A stretch of DNA of 64,000 nucleotides. Origin: Bacteroidetes bacterium GWF2_38_335 (GTDB taxonomy: Bacteria; Bacteroidota; Bacteroidia; Bacteroidales; GWF2-38-335). Below are positions 24,721 through 33,825 of this stretch, one piece after another. How positions within the stretch are numbered: the first letter of the stretch is position 1; each line of letters begins with the position of its first letter. The stretch covers positions 48,045 to 112,044 of the forward strand of contig MEOH01000015.1 of NCBI GenBank assembly GCA_001769535.1, written 5' to 3'. The translations under genes and the position numbers were made by a program. The notes under the pieces were generated by a model. It had not been told where the DNA came from. It made no database searches and was given only the letters and a program-made list of their open reading frames with translations.

Positions 24721-26096
24721 AAAAGCTAATCATTTTCCCGGTAATTTTTCTTTTATCTGTCTCACTGTCAGGCCAGAATATTCTTGATAATTATATAAAT
24801 CAGGGATTGGAAAGCAACCTGATGATCAAACAGAAAAAAGCCGACTACGAAAAAAGCATTTATGTGCTTAAGGAAGCAAAAGGCTATTTCATGCCTTCAT
24901 TAAGCATCAATGCACGTTATTCAATTGCTGAAGGCGGTCGTACCTTTTATATACCCATTGGGGACATGTTAAACCCTGTTTATTATACACTCAATCTTAT
25001 TTCGTCACGAATGTACGAATTGGGACTGGCTGAGCAAATTTTTCCAAACATTACAGTTGACAACCAAACCATTGAGTTTTTGAGACCTACAGAACAGGAA
25101 ACCAAGGCGCAGCTTGTACAACCCATTTTTAATCCTCAGATTTATTACAATAATAAGATTAAAACAGAACTTGTCAATGCCAGTCAGTATAACCTTGAAA
25201 CTTATCAGAGACAATTAGTTGCTGACATCAAAACTGCCTATTACAATTATCTCTCAACCATTGAGGGGCTTGAGCTCATTGAAAAAACCAGGTTGCTGCT
25301 TGATGAAAATATCCGTGTCAACGAAAAGCTTCTTGAAAACGACAAGGTTACCATTGATGCAGTTTACCGCTCGCGCACAGAACTCAGCAAACTGGAAGAA
25401 ATAAAAGCCGAAACTGAAAAAAATCATCAGATGGCTAAATCATATTTCAATTTTTTATTAAACCGTCCGCTCGACACCCTTATCGTTGTTCAGGATACCG
25501 GTGAAATAAATCCTGTACTTGTTGATTTGGCTTCCGGAACACAAACAGCCCTCGAAAACCGCGCTGAAATTGACATGCTCAACTCTTATTCGAAAGCAAC
25601 AGACCTGAATGTCAAAATGAATAAAACAAACAACTGGCCCACTATTTTTGGAGTTGTCGATTACGGCTTTCAGGGCGAGGAGTATATTTTTAATGACGAT
25701 TATGATTTTGCTATGGCTTCATTTATTTTAAAATGGGATCTTTTTAAAGGGTTTCAGAATAAGGCAAAACTTCAACAGGCAGTCATAGACAAAGAAAATC
25801 TTGATTACCGGAAAGAAGAGCTTGAAAAACAAATTTCTCTTCAGGTGCTTAATGCTTATTATGATCTGGAAGCTGCATTTAAAAAAACGCTTAGAGCAGC
25901 AGATCAGGTAAAATATACCGAAAGCACTTTTAAAATTATTGATAAAAAATACCGCGAAGGTCAGGCAAATTTGCTCGAGTTCATCGATGCCCGTACAGGC
26001 ATGACCAGTGCCAAACAAAACCTGATTCTCGCAAAATTAAATTACAAAATAAAATTAACCGAATACGAAAAAGTAACCGGCGCATACACACTGTAG
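24717..26096 (+). CDS. TolC-family outer-membrane efflux protein
   Basis: Outer-membrane channel of the RND pump, 459 residues. Signal peptide about 1-19 (ends LSGQN). Two outer-membrane-efflux-protein repeats with long helices: about 30-210 (KADYEKSIYVLKEAKGYFMP) and 240-455 (QISLQVLNAYYDLEAAFKK, REGQANLLEFIDARTGMTSA), as in TolC. Translationally coupled to tetR through the ATGA overlap. A small hairpin repeat lies between it and the SDR gene. Confidence 0.9.
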   Translation: MKKLIIFPVIFLLSVSLSGQNILDNYINQGLESNLMIKQKKADYEKSIYVLKEAKGYFMPSLSINARYSIAEGGRTFYIPIGDMLNPVYYTLNLISSRMYELGLAEQIFPNITVDNQTIEFLRPTEQETKAQLVQPIFNPQIYYNNKIKTELVNASQYNLETYQRQLVADIKTAYYNYLSTIEGLELIEKTRLLLDENIRVNEKLLENDKVTIDAVYRSRTELSKLEEIKAETEKNHQMAKSYFNFLLNRPLDTLIVVQDTGEINPVLVDLASGTQTALENRAEIDMLNSYSKATDLNVKMNKTNNWPTIFGVVDYGFQGEEYIFNDDYDFAMASFILKWDLFKGFQNKAKLQQAVIDKENLDYRKEELEKQISLQVLNAYYDLEAAFKKTLRAADQVKYTESTFKIIDKKYREGQANLLEFIDARTGMTSAKQNLILAKLNYKIKLTEYEKVTGAYTL

Positions 26097-26116
26097 AGAT
26101 GCACGGTGTGCGTCTC
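26096..26116. repeat. Short hairpin repeat between tolC-like and SDR genes
   Basis: GAGATGCAC (26096-26104) pairs with GTGCGTCTC (26108-26116), with one G-T wobble, around GGT. It resembles the TAGAGACGCAC-type hairpin found in many bacterial genomes. No T tract follows, so it should not stop transcription of the operon. Confidence 0.5.
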
Positions 26117-26132
26117 ATAAAAACAAAAAAAT

Positions 26133-26915
26133 ATGGAAAATGCAAACTACACGCTCATAACTGGAGCATCAGGAGGAATCGGTAAGGAACTGGCAGAGAT
26201 ATGTGCCGTAAATGGACAGAAACTTATCCTCTGTGCCAGAAACATTGAAAGATTGGAAGAAATAAAAAAGGAGCTGGAAGAAAAATACAAGGCACAGGTT
26301 TTCATTATCAAATCAGACCTTGCCCAGGCAAATTCGGCTTCTCTGCTTTTCAAGGAAATTAAAAGTAAGGGATTATCTGTGAATATTCTGATCAATAACG
26401 CCGGATTTGGTGATTTTGGCTTTTTTGAAAAATGTGATTTAAAAATTCAACTTGAGATGATCCAGCTTAACATCACCTCATTAACAGAATTAACCAGGTT
26501 AATCTTGCCCAACATGGTTGAACAAAAATATGGCCGTATAATGAATGTGGCATCTGTGGCGGCTTTTCAACCCGGACCATTAATGTCGGTCTATTTTGCC
26601 ACCAAAGCATTTGTACTTCATTTTTCAGAAGCAATTGCCAATGAACTTAAAGGAACCGGTGTTACCGTAACCACCTTATGTCCGGGCCCCACAAAAACAA
26701 ACTTTGACAAAGCAGCAAATGTGACAAATACAGCTTTGTTTTCGGGAAAATTGCCCGGACCAAAAGAGGTGGCTGAGTTTGGTTTTAAAAAGATGATGAA
26801 AGGCAAAATAGTTGCAATTCATGGTTTTAAGAATAAAGTTCTTGTTTTTGCGGGAAAAATTACTCCCCGCAGACTGGTGGTGAATATGACCAGAAAAATG
26901 GTCGATAAAAAATAG
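26133..26915 (+). CDS. Short-chain dehydrogenase/reductase (SDR)
   Basis: A 260-residue NAD(P)-dependent oxidoreductase of the classical SDR type. The cofactor loop TGASGGIGKELAE is at about residues 9-21, NNAGFGDFG at about 89-97, the catalytic Ser in NVASVAAFQPG, and the Tyr-x3-Lys pair in SVYFATKAFV. A C-terminal segment after CPGPTKTNF covers the substrate. The substrate is unknown. It sits inside the efflux operon, 36 bases after the outer-membrane gene and 6 before the adaptor gene, which is unusual. Confidence 0.88.
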   Translation: MENANYTLITGASGGIGKELAEICAVNGQKLILCARNIERLEEIKKELEEKYKAQVFIIKSDLAQANSASLLFKEIKSKGLSVNILINNAGFGDFGFFEKCDLKIQLEMIQLNITSLTELTRLILPNMVEQKYGRIMNVASVAAFQPGPLMSVYFATKAFVLHFSEAIANELKGTGVTVTTLCPGPTKTNFDKAANVTNTALFSGKLPGPKEVAEFGFKKMMKGKIVAIHGFKNKVLVFAGKITPRRLVVNMTRKMVDKK

Positions 26916-26921
26916 TTAGTG

Positions 26922-27950
26922 ATGAAAAAAACAGCAATATTTATATTAATCCTGTCATTTTTTGCTTCCTGCAAAGATGAAGAATTGAAAGTAAAGGATG
27001 ATACCCGCAGGGTTAGAACGGAAGTCCTTCACGCCGAAGAAATTCCGAAGATTGTTCATGGAACCGGAATTCTAAGCTCAAAATCACAGGTGAAATTAAG
27101 CTTTAAAACGGGCGGAGTGATCAGAAATATTTTTTTTGACGAAGGACAGTTTGTGAAAAAAGGGCAGTTGATGGCACAGCTCAACCTTTCTGAAATTCAG
27201 GCACAGGTTAGTCAGGCACACCTGGCTGTTGATAAGGCAACACGTGATTATCACCGTGCGAAAAATCTTTACACTGACAGTGTTGCCACCCTGGAGCAAT
27301 TCCAAAACGCTACCACAGCAATGGAATACGCAAAATCCACTGCCAACATTGCTGATTTTAATCTGGCTTTCTCCTCAATCAGAGCACCTGCATCGGGAAA
27401 AATTCTGAAACGTATTGCTGAAGAAAATGAGGTAATTGGTGCAGGTTATCCTGTTTTTCTTTTCGGATCAACAGAAAACGACTGGGTAATCAGAATCAGT
27501 GTGGCTGACAAAGATGTAATTAAAATCAATTACAACGATTCTGCTAATATTCAATTTGATGCATACCCTGGAAAATTGTTTAATGGAAGGGTAACTGAAA
27601 TCGGCACCTCATCTGATCCCTATACAGGCACATTTGAAATTGAAATTACTTTGTCTGAAACCAAAGAAAATCTGGCATCAGGATTTATTGGAAAAGTTGA
27701 TATCATCACGAGTATCAAAGATAAAGTGGTGAAAATCCCTGTCAGATCACTGGTTGAAGCCGATGAAAAAACTGCTTCCCTCTTTTTACTCAACGAAAAT
27801 AAAGCTGAATTGCATAAAGCCGGAATAATTTCAATTACAAGGGATTATATACTGGCTATTCCGGATGAAAAACTGAAAGAAGGTGCCATTATCATTACTG
27901 AAGGAGCAGGATTTGTGAGAAACAAAGCAAAAGTTGAAGTTGTAAAATAA
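26922..27950 (+). CDS. RND efflux periplasmic adaptor (membrane-fusion) lipoprotein
   Basis: A 342-residue HlyD/AcrA-type adaptor that bridges the pump and the TolC-like channel. Lipoprotein signal ends in FFASC at about residue 17. The barrel-sandwich domain has VKLSFKTGGVIRNIFFDEGQFVKKGQLMAQL, split by a short helical hairpin (VSQAHLAVDKATRDYHRAK), then the beta-barrel with RAPASGKILKRI and FNGRVTEIGTSSDPYTGTF. ATG 26922 is preferred over a GTG three bases earlier. Five bases separate it from the pump gene. Confidence 0.9.
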   Translation: MKKTAIFILILSFFASCKDEELKVKDDTRRVRTEVLHAEEIPKIVHGTGILSSKSQVKLSFKTGGVIRNIFFDEGQFVKKGQLMAQLNLSEIQAQVSQAHLAVDKATRDYHRAKNLYTDSVATLEQFQNATTAMEYAKSTANIADFNLAFSSIRAPASGKILKRIAEENEVIGAGYPVFLFGSTENDWVIRISVADKDVIKINYNDSANIQFDAYPGKLFNGRVTEIGTSSDPYTGTFEIEITLSETKENLASGFIGKVDIITSIKDKVVKIPVRSLVEADEKTASLFLLNENKAELHKAGIISITRDYILAIPDEKLKEGAIIITEGAGFVRNKAKVEVVK

Positions 27951-27955
27951 AGCTT

Positions 27956-30900
27956 ATGAAACTTCCGAAGTTAGCAATTGAAAATTATCAGTTCACAGTA
28001 ATTGTTTTTATTGTTGCCATAATTTTTGGCGTCAATTCATACATCGCCATTCCACGCACCGAAAATCCCACTATTTTTATCCCGGGTGCAACTGTACTTG
28101 TTATTTACCCCGGCGCAAGTCCGGTTGATCTTGAAAAGCTTATCGCTTCTCCCATAGAGGAATCTGTCAACGAACTCAACGACATAAAAAAAATCAGCAC
28201 CAAAATCATGGATGGCATAGTAGCCGTAACCGTTGAGTTTGACTATAACACAGATGCCAAGGGCAAATATGATGAAGTGGTACAAAAAATAAACTCCCTG
28301 AAAAACACCCTGCCCAAAGAAATTATGAAACTTGACATCTGGCAGTTCACCAGCTCGGATGTGGCAATGATTCAGATAGCACTTGTATCAGATACTGCGG
28401 AGTACTATGAGCTTGAGGCCGAAGCAAAAAAACTCAAAAAAAGAGTTGAGAAAGTCAGCGGCGTCAAAAAAGTTGAAATTTTTGCCTGCCCCGAAAGAGA
28501 AGTCAGGGTTTCACTTGATCTGGAAAAAATGGCCATGATGAACATTTCCATTGACCAGGTAGGTTTTGCCGTACAAAGTTATAATGCCAATATTCCAGGC
28601 GGATCAATCAATCTTTCAGGAAAAAATTTCGGAATAAAAACCAGTGGTTCTTATGAAAATCTTGAAGAGATAAGAAACAGTGTGGTTGGATCATATCTCG
28701 GGAAAATAATTTATCTTAAAGACATTGCAAAAGTTGATCTGGAATATGAGGACCTCAATTATCTGGCCAGGTTCAACGGGAAAAAGGCCATATTTGTGAC
28801 CATCAAGCAAAAAGCCGATATCAATATTTTCAGCATCATGGATGACCTTGATCCTGTTATTGACAAATACAGCAGCAATCTTAACAACGGCATCAAACTG
28901 GAATATGTATTCAGGCAATCCGAGATTGTGGAAAGCCGATTGAACGATTTCAATTCAAATCTGATTGAAGGCATGATTCTGGTTGGACTGATAATGCTTC
29001 TCACCTTGGGATTTAAGTCGTCGATCATCATTATTCTGGCCATACCATTATCAATACTTATCGGAGTAGGAATCATCTATACTTATGGTTTGGGACTGCA
29101 GCAAATTACCATTGCATCACTTATAGTGGCTCTGGGTATGCTTGTAGACAACTCCATTGTAATGATGGAAAATATTACCCGATTTATTTCACTCGGATAC
29201 AAGCCCCGGGATGCAGCAATTAAAGGTGCTTCAGAAATTGCATGGCCAGTAATTAATTCAACAATAACAACAGTTTTAGCATTTATCCCAATTTGGCTAA
29301 TGCCAGATAAAGCAGGTGATTTCATTAAAGGTTTGCCGGTGACAATTATAGCAACACTAAGCATTTCCCTGATTATCTCATTAACCCTGAATCCCATGAT
29401 GGGTGCGCTTCTTTATAAATCGAAAGGTGCAGGAGTAATCTCTGACAGTGGATTTGGAAAACAGGGCTTTTTAGGTCTGATTAAAAAATTCATCCAGGGA
29501 CCTTACCGAAAAACCCTCGCCAAAGCGATAAAACACAAATACCTTACTTTGACAATCGCATTTGGTACACTTTTGGGGTCGGCAGTTTTCGGCATAAAAA
29601 CCATGGATGTAAGCTTCTTTCCGGCTTCTGAAACACCGCAGCTTATGATCAGGGTAAACCTGCCTGAAGGCGCATCGGTACAGCAAACCGATTCGGTTGT
29701 AAGATATGTTGAGTCAGTTCTTGATACCGTGCCCGAAATAAAACATTACGCAAGTAATATCGGACATGGCAACCCCAGAATATATTACAATGTTTTTTCA
29801 AAATCATTTACAAAAAACTTTGGAGATATTTATGCTCAAACATATGAATACGAGCCAGTTGCATTTGAAAATTTGATCAGGAGGTTACGGCAGACATTCA
29901 GCAATTATCCGGGAGCCGATATTCATGTCAAAGAGTTTGAGCAGGGAATACCCAATGATGCAACCATCATGGTTTACATCAATGGTGAAAACATTGATAC
30001 CCTGACCAAATATGCTGCCATTGTTGAAGAAATGCTTCATAAATCGCCCGGAGCAATCAATGTGGAAAATCAACTAAGTCGCACCAGAACAGATATCTAC
30101 TTTAATATCAATAAAGAAAAAGCCAACCTTTTGGGTGTTCCGGTGCATGAGATTGACAAGACCATAAGAGTAGCGTTGGCCGGAGCCGAAATATCCCAAT
30201 ATCGCGACATCAAAGGTGACGATTATAAAATTACGGTCAGATTGCCTGTAAATGGTGAATTGCAATTACAGGATTTTGATAAAGTTTGGGTAAAATCATT
30301 AACTGGAAAATTCATACCCATTAGTCAACTGGCATCCATAGAATTCAAAAAAGCACCCGGAATAATTACACGTCATAATCTTGAGCGTACAGCCATTGTT
30401 ACGGCAGATGTTGAGTTGGGTTATTTTCTTGACGACATCACTAACCCGATAATGGAAAAGCTAGATGCAATAGAGTTTCCTGAAGGATATTCATATCGTT
30501 TTGGAGGGGAACTTGAGGGACGGGAAGAAGCCTTTGGCGGAATGGGAAATGCTCTGATAATAGCAATTATTGCAATTTTTGCGGTATTGGTTTTACAATT
30601 CAGATCATTTATCCAGCCATTTATCATTTTTACTGCATTTCCGCTGGGCGGCATTGGAATGATCTGGGCACTTTATCTTTCTGGAAATCCATTTTCGTTC
30701 ACTGCTTTTGTGGGATTCATCAGTCTGGCCGGAATAGTAGTCAACAACTCCATCATTCTAATTGACTATTCAAATATAATGGTAAGAAATGGCCGAACGG
30801 TTTTAGAGGCTATCAAAGAGGCAGGCGAAACCAGATTCACCCCCATCCTTTTGACAACCCTGACAACAATCGGTGGTTTGCTTCCATTATGTTTTCAGGG

Positions 30901-31027
30901 AGGAGATATGTGGGCACCAATGGCCTGGACAATTGTTGGAGGATTGTTGGTTTCGACCATCCTTACACTGATCATTGTTCCAATTTTGTATCTGATTTTT
31001 ACAAAAAATAAAACACAAAATATCTAA
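27956..31027 (+). CDS. RND-family efflux transporter, inner-membrane permease
   Basis: A 1023-residue AcrB-like proton antiporter. It has the duplicated architecture: one N-terminal membrane helix, a large periplasmic porter loop, six helices around residues 335-540, a second helix and loop, and six helices from about 860 to the end. NPTIFIPGATVLVIYPGASP and the loop TRTDIYFNINKEKANLLGV are typical. The helix-4 relay reads LGMLVDNSIVMMENI, with one Asp where many AcrB-type pumps have two. The substrate is unknown; the tetR and SDR partners suggest a hydrophobic or aldehyde-like toxin, but that is speculation. Confidence 0.92.
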   Translation: MKLPKLAIENYQFTVIVFIVAIIFGVNSYIAIPRTENPTIFIPGATVLVIYPGASPVDLEKLIASPIEESVNELNDIKKISTKIMDGIVAVTVEFDYNTDAKGKYDEVVQKINSLKNTLPKEIMKLDIWQFTSSDVAMIQIALVSDTAEYYELEAEAKKLKKRVEKVSGVKKVEIFACPEREVRVSLDLEKMAMMNISIDQVGFAVQSYNANIPGGSINLSGKNFGIKTSGSYENLEEIRNSVVGSYLGKIIYLKDIAKVDLEYEDLNYLARFNGKKAIFVTIKQKADINIFSIMDDLDPVIDKYSSNLNNGIKLEYVFRQSEIVESRLNDFNSNLIEGMILVGLIMLLTLGFKSSIIIILAIPLSILIGVGIIYTYGLGLQQITIASLIVALGMLVDNSIVMMENITRFISLGYKPRDAAIKGASEIAWPVINSTITTVLAFIPIWLMPDKAGDFIKGLPVTIIATLSISLIISLTLNPMMGALLYKSKGAGVISDSGFGKQGFLGLIKKFIQGPYRKTLAKAIKHKYLTLTIAFGTLLGSAVFGIKTMDVSFFPASETPQLMIRVNLPEGASVQQTDSVVRYVESVLDTVPEIKHYASNIGHGNPRIYYNVFSKSFTKNFGDIYAQTYEYEPVAFENLIRRLRQTFSNYPGADIHVKEFEQGIPNDATIMVYINGENIDTLTKYAAIVEEMLHKSPGAINVENQLSRTRTDIYFNINKEKANLLGVPVHEIDKTIRVALAGAEISQYRDIKGDDYKITVRLPVNGELQLQDFDKVWVKSLTGKFIPISQLASIEFKKAPGIITRHNLERTAIVTADVELGYFLDDITNPIMEKLDAIEFPEGYSYRFGGELEGREEAFGGMGNALIIAIIAIFAVLVLQFRSFIQPFIIFTAFPLGGIGMIWALYLSGNPFSFTAFVGFISLAGIVVNNSIILIDYSNIMVRNGRTVLEAIKEAGETRFTPILLTTLTTIGGLLPLCFQGGDMWAPMAWTIVGGLLVSTILTLIIVPILYLIFTKNKTQNI

Positions 31028-31031
31028 AGAC

Positions 31032-31472
31032 ATGAATAAGTTATTTATTATTTCTGCAATTTTGTTTCTTAGCTGCTCCATTTCGGCAGTTTCACAAACA
31101 AAATTCAAAGCCGATGACATAATTGGTCAGTGGTACACAGCCGATAGCCGTGCCGTAGTTGAAATATTCAAAAAAGACGACAAATATTGTGGTAAAATTG
31201 TGTGGGTCAATGAAAAAGACCGCGGCAAAAAAGATGTGAAAAACCCAAATGAAAAATTACGGACACGATTAATAGAAGGAATAACCTTTATGAAAGGTTT
31301 TACATTTAATGAAGAAGATCAGTGTTGGGAGAAAGGAAAAGTTTATGATCCCGAATCGGGCAATATTTATGGTGGAACACTTAAGCTAAAAGATAAAAAT
31401 AATATGGATTTAAGAGGATATGTCGGGATTACCTTACTGGGTCGAACAGAGGCCTGGAAGAGAAAGAAGTAA
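31032..31472 (+). CDS. DUF2147-family secreted protein
   Basis: A 146-residue exported protein. Signal peptide about 1-23 (ends AVSQT). The remaining compact beta domain has DIIGQWYTADSRAVVEIFKK, YCGKIVWVNE, KVYDPESGNIYGGTLKL and DLRGYVGITLLGRTEAW, the conserved pattern of DUF2147. Function unknown; the family is often found near envelope or efflux genes. It begins four bases after the pump stop and ends the operon, just before a strong terminator. Confidence 0.85.
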   Translation: MNKLFIISAILFLSCSISAVSQTKFKADDIIGQWYTADSRAVVEIFKKDDKYCGKIVWVNEKDRGKKDVKNPNEKLRTRLIEGITFMKGFTFNEEDQCWEKGKVYDPESGNIYGGTLKLKDKNNMDLRGYVGITLLGRTEAWKRKK

Positions 31473-31477
31473 AACAA

Positions 31478-31507
31478 AAAAGCCGGACATTTTGATCCGG
31501 CTTTTTT
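31478..31507. terminator. Bidirectional terminator between DUF2147 and sodB
   Basis: AGCCGGA (31481-31487) pairs with TCCGGCT (31496-31502) and has A and T tracts on both sides, serving the two convergent genes. Confidence 0.85.
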
Positions 31508-31514
31508 CAATTAT

Positions 31515-32090
31515 TTACACACGCTTTTCAACCACCTTCCAGTCAATCAACTCCCAGAAAGAAGCGATATAATCGGGACGGCGGTTTTGTTTATCAAGGT
31601 AATAAGCATGTTCCCAAACGTCACAGGTCAGAATTGGAGTCATTCCATTGCGTAATGGGTTTCCGGCATTAGATTCCTGAACAATTTCCAGTTTACCGTC
31701 ATGTTTCATAACCAGCCATGCCCAGCCTGCGCCAAACAAACCTGCGGCGGCTTTTGAAAATTTATCTTTAAATTCGGGGAAAGAGCCAAAATCGCGGGCA
31801 ATAAGTTCGGCAAGCTTACCTTTAGGTTCTCCTCCACCCTTTGGTGAAAAACTCATAAAATAAAATGAATGGTTCCACACCTGAGCACCATTGTTAAAAA
31901 TTGGTCCGGTTGATTTTTTAACTATCGTTTCCAGATCAGCATTTTCAAACTCAGTTCCCGGAATGAGGTTGTTCAGATTAACAACATAAGTATTGTGGTG
32001 CTTGCCATAATGGTATTCCATGGTTTTTAAGCTGATGTGCGGTTCAAGAGCATTGAGCTCGTAAGGAAGTTTAGGAAGTTCGTGTTTCAT
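31515..32090 (-). CDS. sodB: Superoxide dismutase, iron-type
   Basis: Converts superoxide to oxygen and hydrogen peroxide in the cytoplasm. The 191-residue protein has the metal ligands His27 (EYHYGKHHNTYV), His74 (GAQVWNHSFYF), Asp157 and His161 (CDVWEHAYYL). Gln70 in the first Gln position and Ala142-Gly143 in SNAGNPL point to the iron-type or cambialistic class rather than strict manganese. It has its own promoter and faces the efflux operon across a terminator. Confidence 0.95.
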   Translation of the reverse strand: MKHELPKLPYELNALEPHISLKTMEYHYGKHHNTYVVNLNNLIPGTEFENADLETIVKKSTGPIFNNGAQVWNHSFYFMSFSPKGGGEPKGKLAELIARDFGSFPEFKDKFSKAAAGLFGAGWAWLVMKHDGKLEIVQESNAGNPLRNGMTPILTCDVWEHAYYLDKQNRRPDYIASFWELIDWKVVEKRV

Positions 32091-32123
32091 ATTTTAAGAT
32101 TTTTCGTTGTTATCAAGTTGTTT

Positions 32124-32153
32124 CAAAGTTAAAAGATAAATGTGAATTTCAAA
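32124..32153 (-). promoter_or_regulatory. Promoter of sodB
   Basis: On the minus strand TTTG (32153-32150), an 18-base spacer and TAACTTTG (32131-32124) fit the consensus; the ATG at 32090 lies 33 bases downstream. Confidence 0.55.
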
Positions 32154-32167
32154 AAACCTTTATAAAA

Positions 32168-32200
32168 ATAAAAACCCGGATAATCCGGGTTTTTATTTTT
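32168..32200 (-). terminator. Terminator after the GldM-C-like pair
   Basis: AAAACCCGGA (32171-32180) pairs with TCCGGGTTTT (32184-32193) around TAA, 15 bases beyond the stop at 32215 on the minus strand. AT tracts on both sides. Confidence 0.8.
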
Positions 32201-32214
32201 ATAAAGATCAAATA

Positions 32215-32601
32215 TTAATGAGCAACATCTTCTTTAATAATAACCTTCATTGTTTTGAGGGTTGAAGTGGCAACTTTTTCTGTAATTGTTACATCTTTAA
32301 TTGTAAAAGACTGTCCAACTGTCATTTTTGAAATTACCCCTTTCATGTCTTTGGTAATGGTTTTTCCGGTTGCAGAAAGAGTTTTTGTGGTACCACCTTC
32401 GGTATATTCAATGGTAAATTTAGCTACCTGAGCTCCCGCGGGAGAAATACCAAGTTCTGCCGCATCAATAATTTGATTTACTGAAAGTCTGACTTCATCA
32501 CCGGTAGCTCCTGCAAGAGAAACCACGTATTTTGGTGCAATCTGAGCCTGAATGCTTGCAAAAGCAATAAGAAGGGCTGCTAACAAGAATAATTTTTTCA
32601 T
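32215..32601 (-). CDS. Secreted GldM-C-like small protein, copy 2
   Basis: A 128-residue exported protein with signal MKKLFLLAALLIAFASIQAQ. The mature beta-sandwich part contains TITKDMKGVISKMTVGQSFTI followed by KDVTI, a pattern like the C-terminal repeat of gliding-motility/T9SS protein GldM (Phe/Ile-Thr-x2-Met, Lys/Gln-x-Gly-x2, then a short Asp-Ile/Val strand). It lies 38 bases downstream of a paralogue of nearly the same length and shares its transcript. Function unknown; the GldM link is an inference from pattern only. Confidence 0.6.
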   Translation of the reverse strand: MKKLFLLAALLIAFASIQAQIAPKYVVSLAGATGDEVRLSVNQIIDAAELGISPAGAQVAKFTIEYTEGGTTKTLSATGKTITKDMKGVISKMTVGQSFTIKDVTITEKVATSTLKTMKVIIKEDVAH

Positions 32602-32639
32602 GTTTAAGTTTTTTAGTTAAAAAATTGAAATACTATAAA

Positions 32640-33017
32640 TTACCCGGCAATAATTTTAATTTTCATATCGGGCATAGTCTTTGATTTGCTGCTTTCGGAA
32701 TAATTAATATTTTTAAGAATCAAATAATCACCTGCCTGCAATTGTGAAACAGCCGCTTTCATTTCTCTGGTAAATGACTTATTGGCAGCATTATAGGATT
32801 TCACTGATCCCGAAATTGAAATTTCCATAGTAAAGCCGGTGATGGTAGCAGTTGTTGGAGTTAAAACCAGATCGGTAACACCGCTGATCTGCGCAAAAGT
32901 CAGCGAAATTTCAGCACCTGTTTTACCGGCAACCGAAAGAGTTGTGGTTACAGTTTTATCCTGAGCCTGCAAGGCAATTGCAACAAACATGATTGCTAAA
33001 AATAAAATCTTCTTCAT
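32640..33017 (-). CDS. Secreted GldM-C-like small protein, copy 1
   Basis: A 125-residue exported protein with signal MKKILFLAIMFVAIALQAQ. The mature region aligns with the neighbouring copy along its whole length, for example SLTFAQISGVTDLVLTP against its SVNQIIDAAELGISP and SFTREMKAAVSQLQAGDYLI against TITKDMKGVISKMTVGQSF. Such tandem duplication suggests a paired or dosage-related role. The rest of the GldM protein, including its membrane helix, is absent. Confidence 0.6.
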   Translation of the reverse strand: MKKILFLAIMFVAIALQAQDKTVTTTLSVAGKTGAEISLTFAQISGVTDLVLTPTTATITGFTMEISISGSVKSYNAANKSFTREMKAAVSQLQAGDYLILKNINYSESSKSKTMPDMKIKIIAG

Positions 33018-33110
33018 AATTTTTTTGTTTTTTAGTTTTTATAAAATTACATAATTTTGATTAAACATCCAAGAACGTGACAAAAATCGTGCAAAAGATG
33101 TGTTAAAAAG

Positions 33111-33184
33111 TCTATAAAGTCAAAAGTCCTTCAAGTCGAAAGTCTTTCAAGTCAAAAGCCCATCAAGTCGAAAGTTCGTAAAGT
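33111..33184. repeat. 16-bp-period tandem array, four units (array A)
   Basis: Units of 16 bases start at 33121, 33137, 33153 and 33169, each of the type C(A/G)AAAG(T/C)CC(T/A)TCAAGT. They alternate between CAAAAG and CGAAAG heads. This is the reverse complement of the arrays at 44979-45032 and 45342-45421. Confidence 0.75.
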
Positions 33185-33352
33185 TGGGAGTTGGAAGCCG
33201 GAAGTTCAGTGGCGCAATGCTTGCGTCGCCATAAAAACAACAAAGACAAATCCATCAGAAAAGAAGCATGAATTTATTCAGAAGGTAAGATTGAAAAGTC
33301 GGAAGTGGGAAGTCGGAAGTATTGATCAACCCTTTAAATCCAAAAAAGCAAA

Positions 33353-33561
33353 CGGCCTGTAAGGCCAGCTCAATTCAGCTCTGGCTTTGTGCTTCTGCTA
33401 AAGCTTCAACGATACGAGGTCAATCCGGGGGGTTAATAAGCCTGGAGGGCTTAAATTATGGTAGCCCCGGGCAATTGCCCCGGGGCCCGCCGGCCATAAA
33501 CACATTAGAACGAAAAAACCCATTCCGGCGGAAATGAATGCCAAATTTAAATCAGAAGGTA
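33353..33561. repeat. Interspersed repeat, copy A (inverted relative to copy B)
   Basis: Shared landmarks with the reverse complement of 45035-45294 include TTCCGGCGGAAATGAATG, CCCGCCGGCCA(T/C)AAACACATTAG, CCGGGCAATTGCCC, TAAGCCTGGAGGGCTTA, AAAGCTTCAACGATACG and GGCCTG(T/A)AAGGCC. This copy lacks about 45 bases present in copy B between the AAAGCTTC and GTGC landmarks. A 216-base open frame over it is a by-product of the repeat. Confidence 0.75.
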
Positions 33562-33825
33562 ATTAAACAAAGCCATCAAACCAAAAATACATATTTCATC
33601 CATATTCCTGAAACCTTATTCAGCAAAGTCGTCAAATCGCAAACAGTTTGCGTGCAACTCACAGTCGCAACCTTATTAAAAGTTCATAAACATGCCTTCT
33701 CCCTGAATATATGTATAACAAATATCATTCAATGTATAAATCTGCCGATCATTTATCAATTTAATGTGCATTTATTTTAATTATCCCTGTGGACTTTGTA
33801 CTTTTAAATTCAATTTAAACCTATT

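Noticed and set aside
33121..33184. Possible CRISPR or phage attachment site
   Set aside because: The 16-base units are contiguous and too short for repeats with spacers; there is no integrase gene or tRNA nearby.
33322..33780. Two short open frames in the repeat region upstream of the M4 protease
   Set aside because: The first follows the interspersed repeat and is broken in copy B; the second is composed of AT-rich sequence with no signal or family resemblance. Both are best seen as chance frames.
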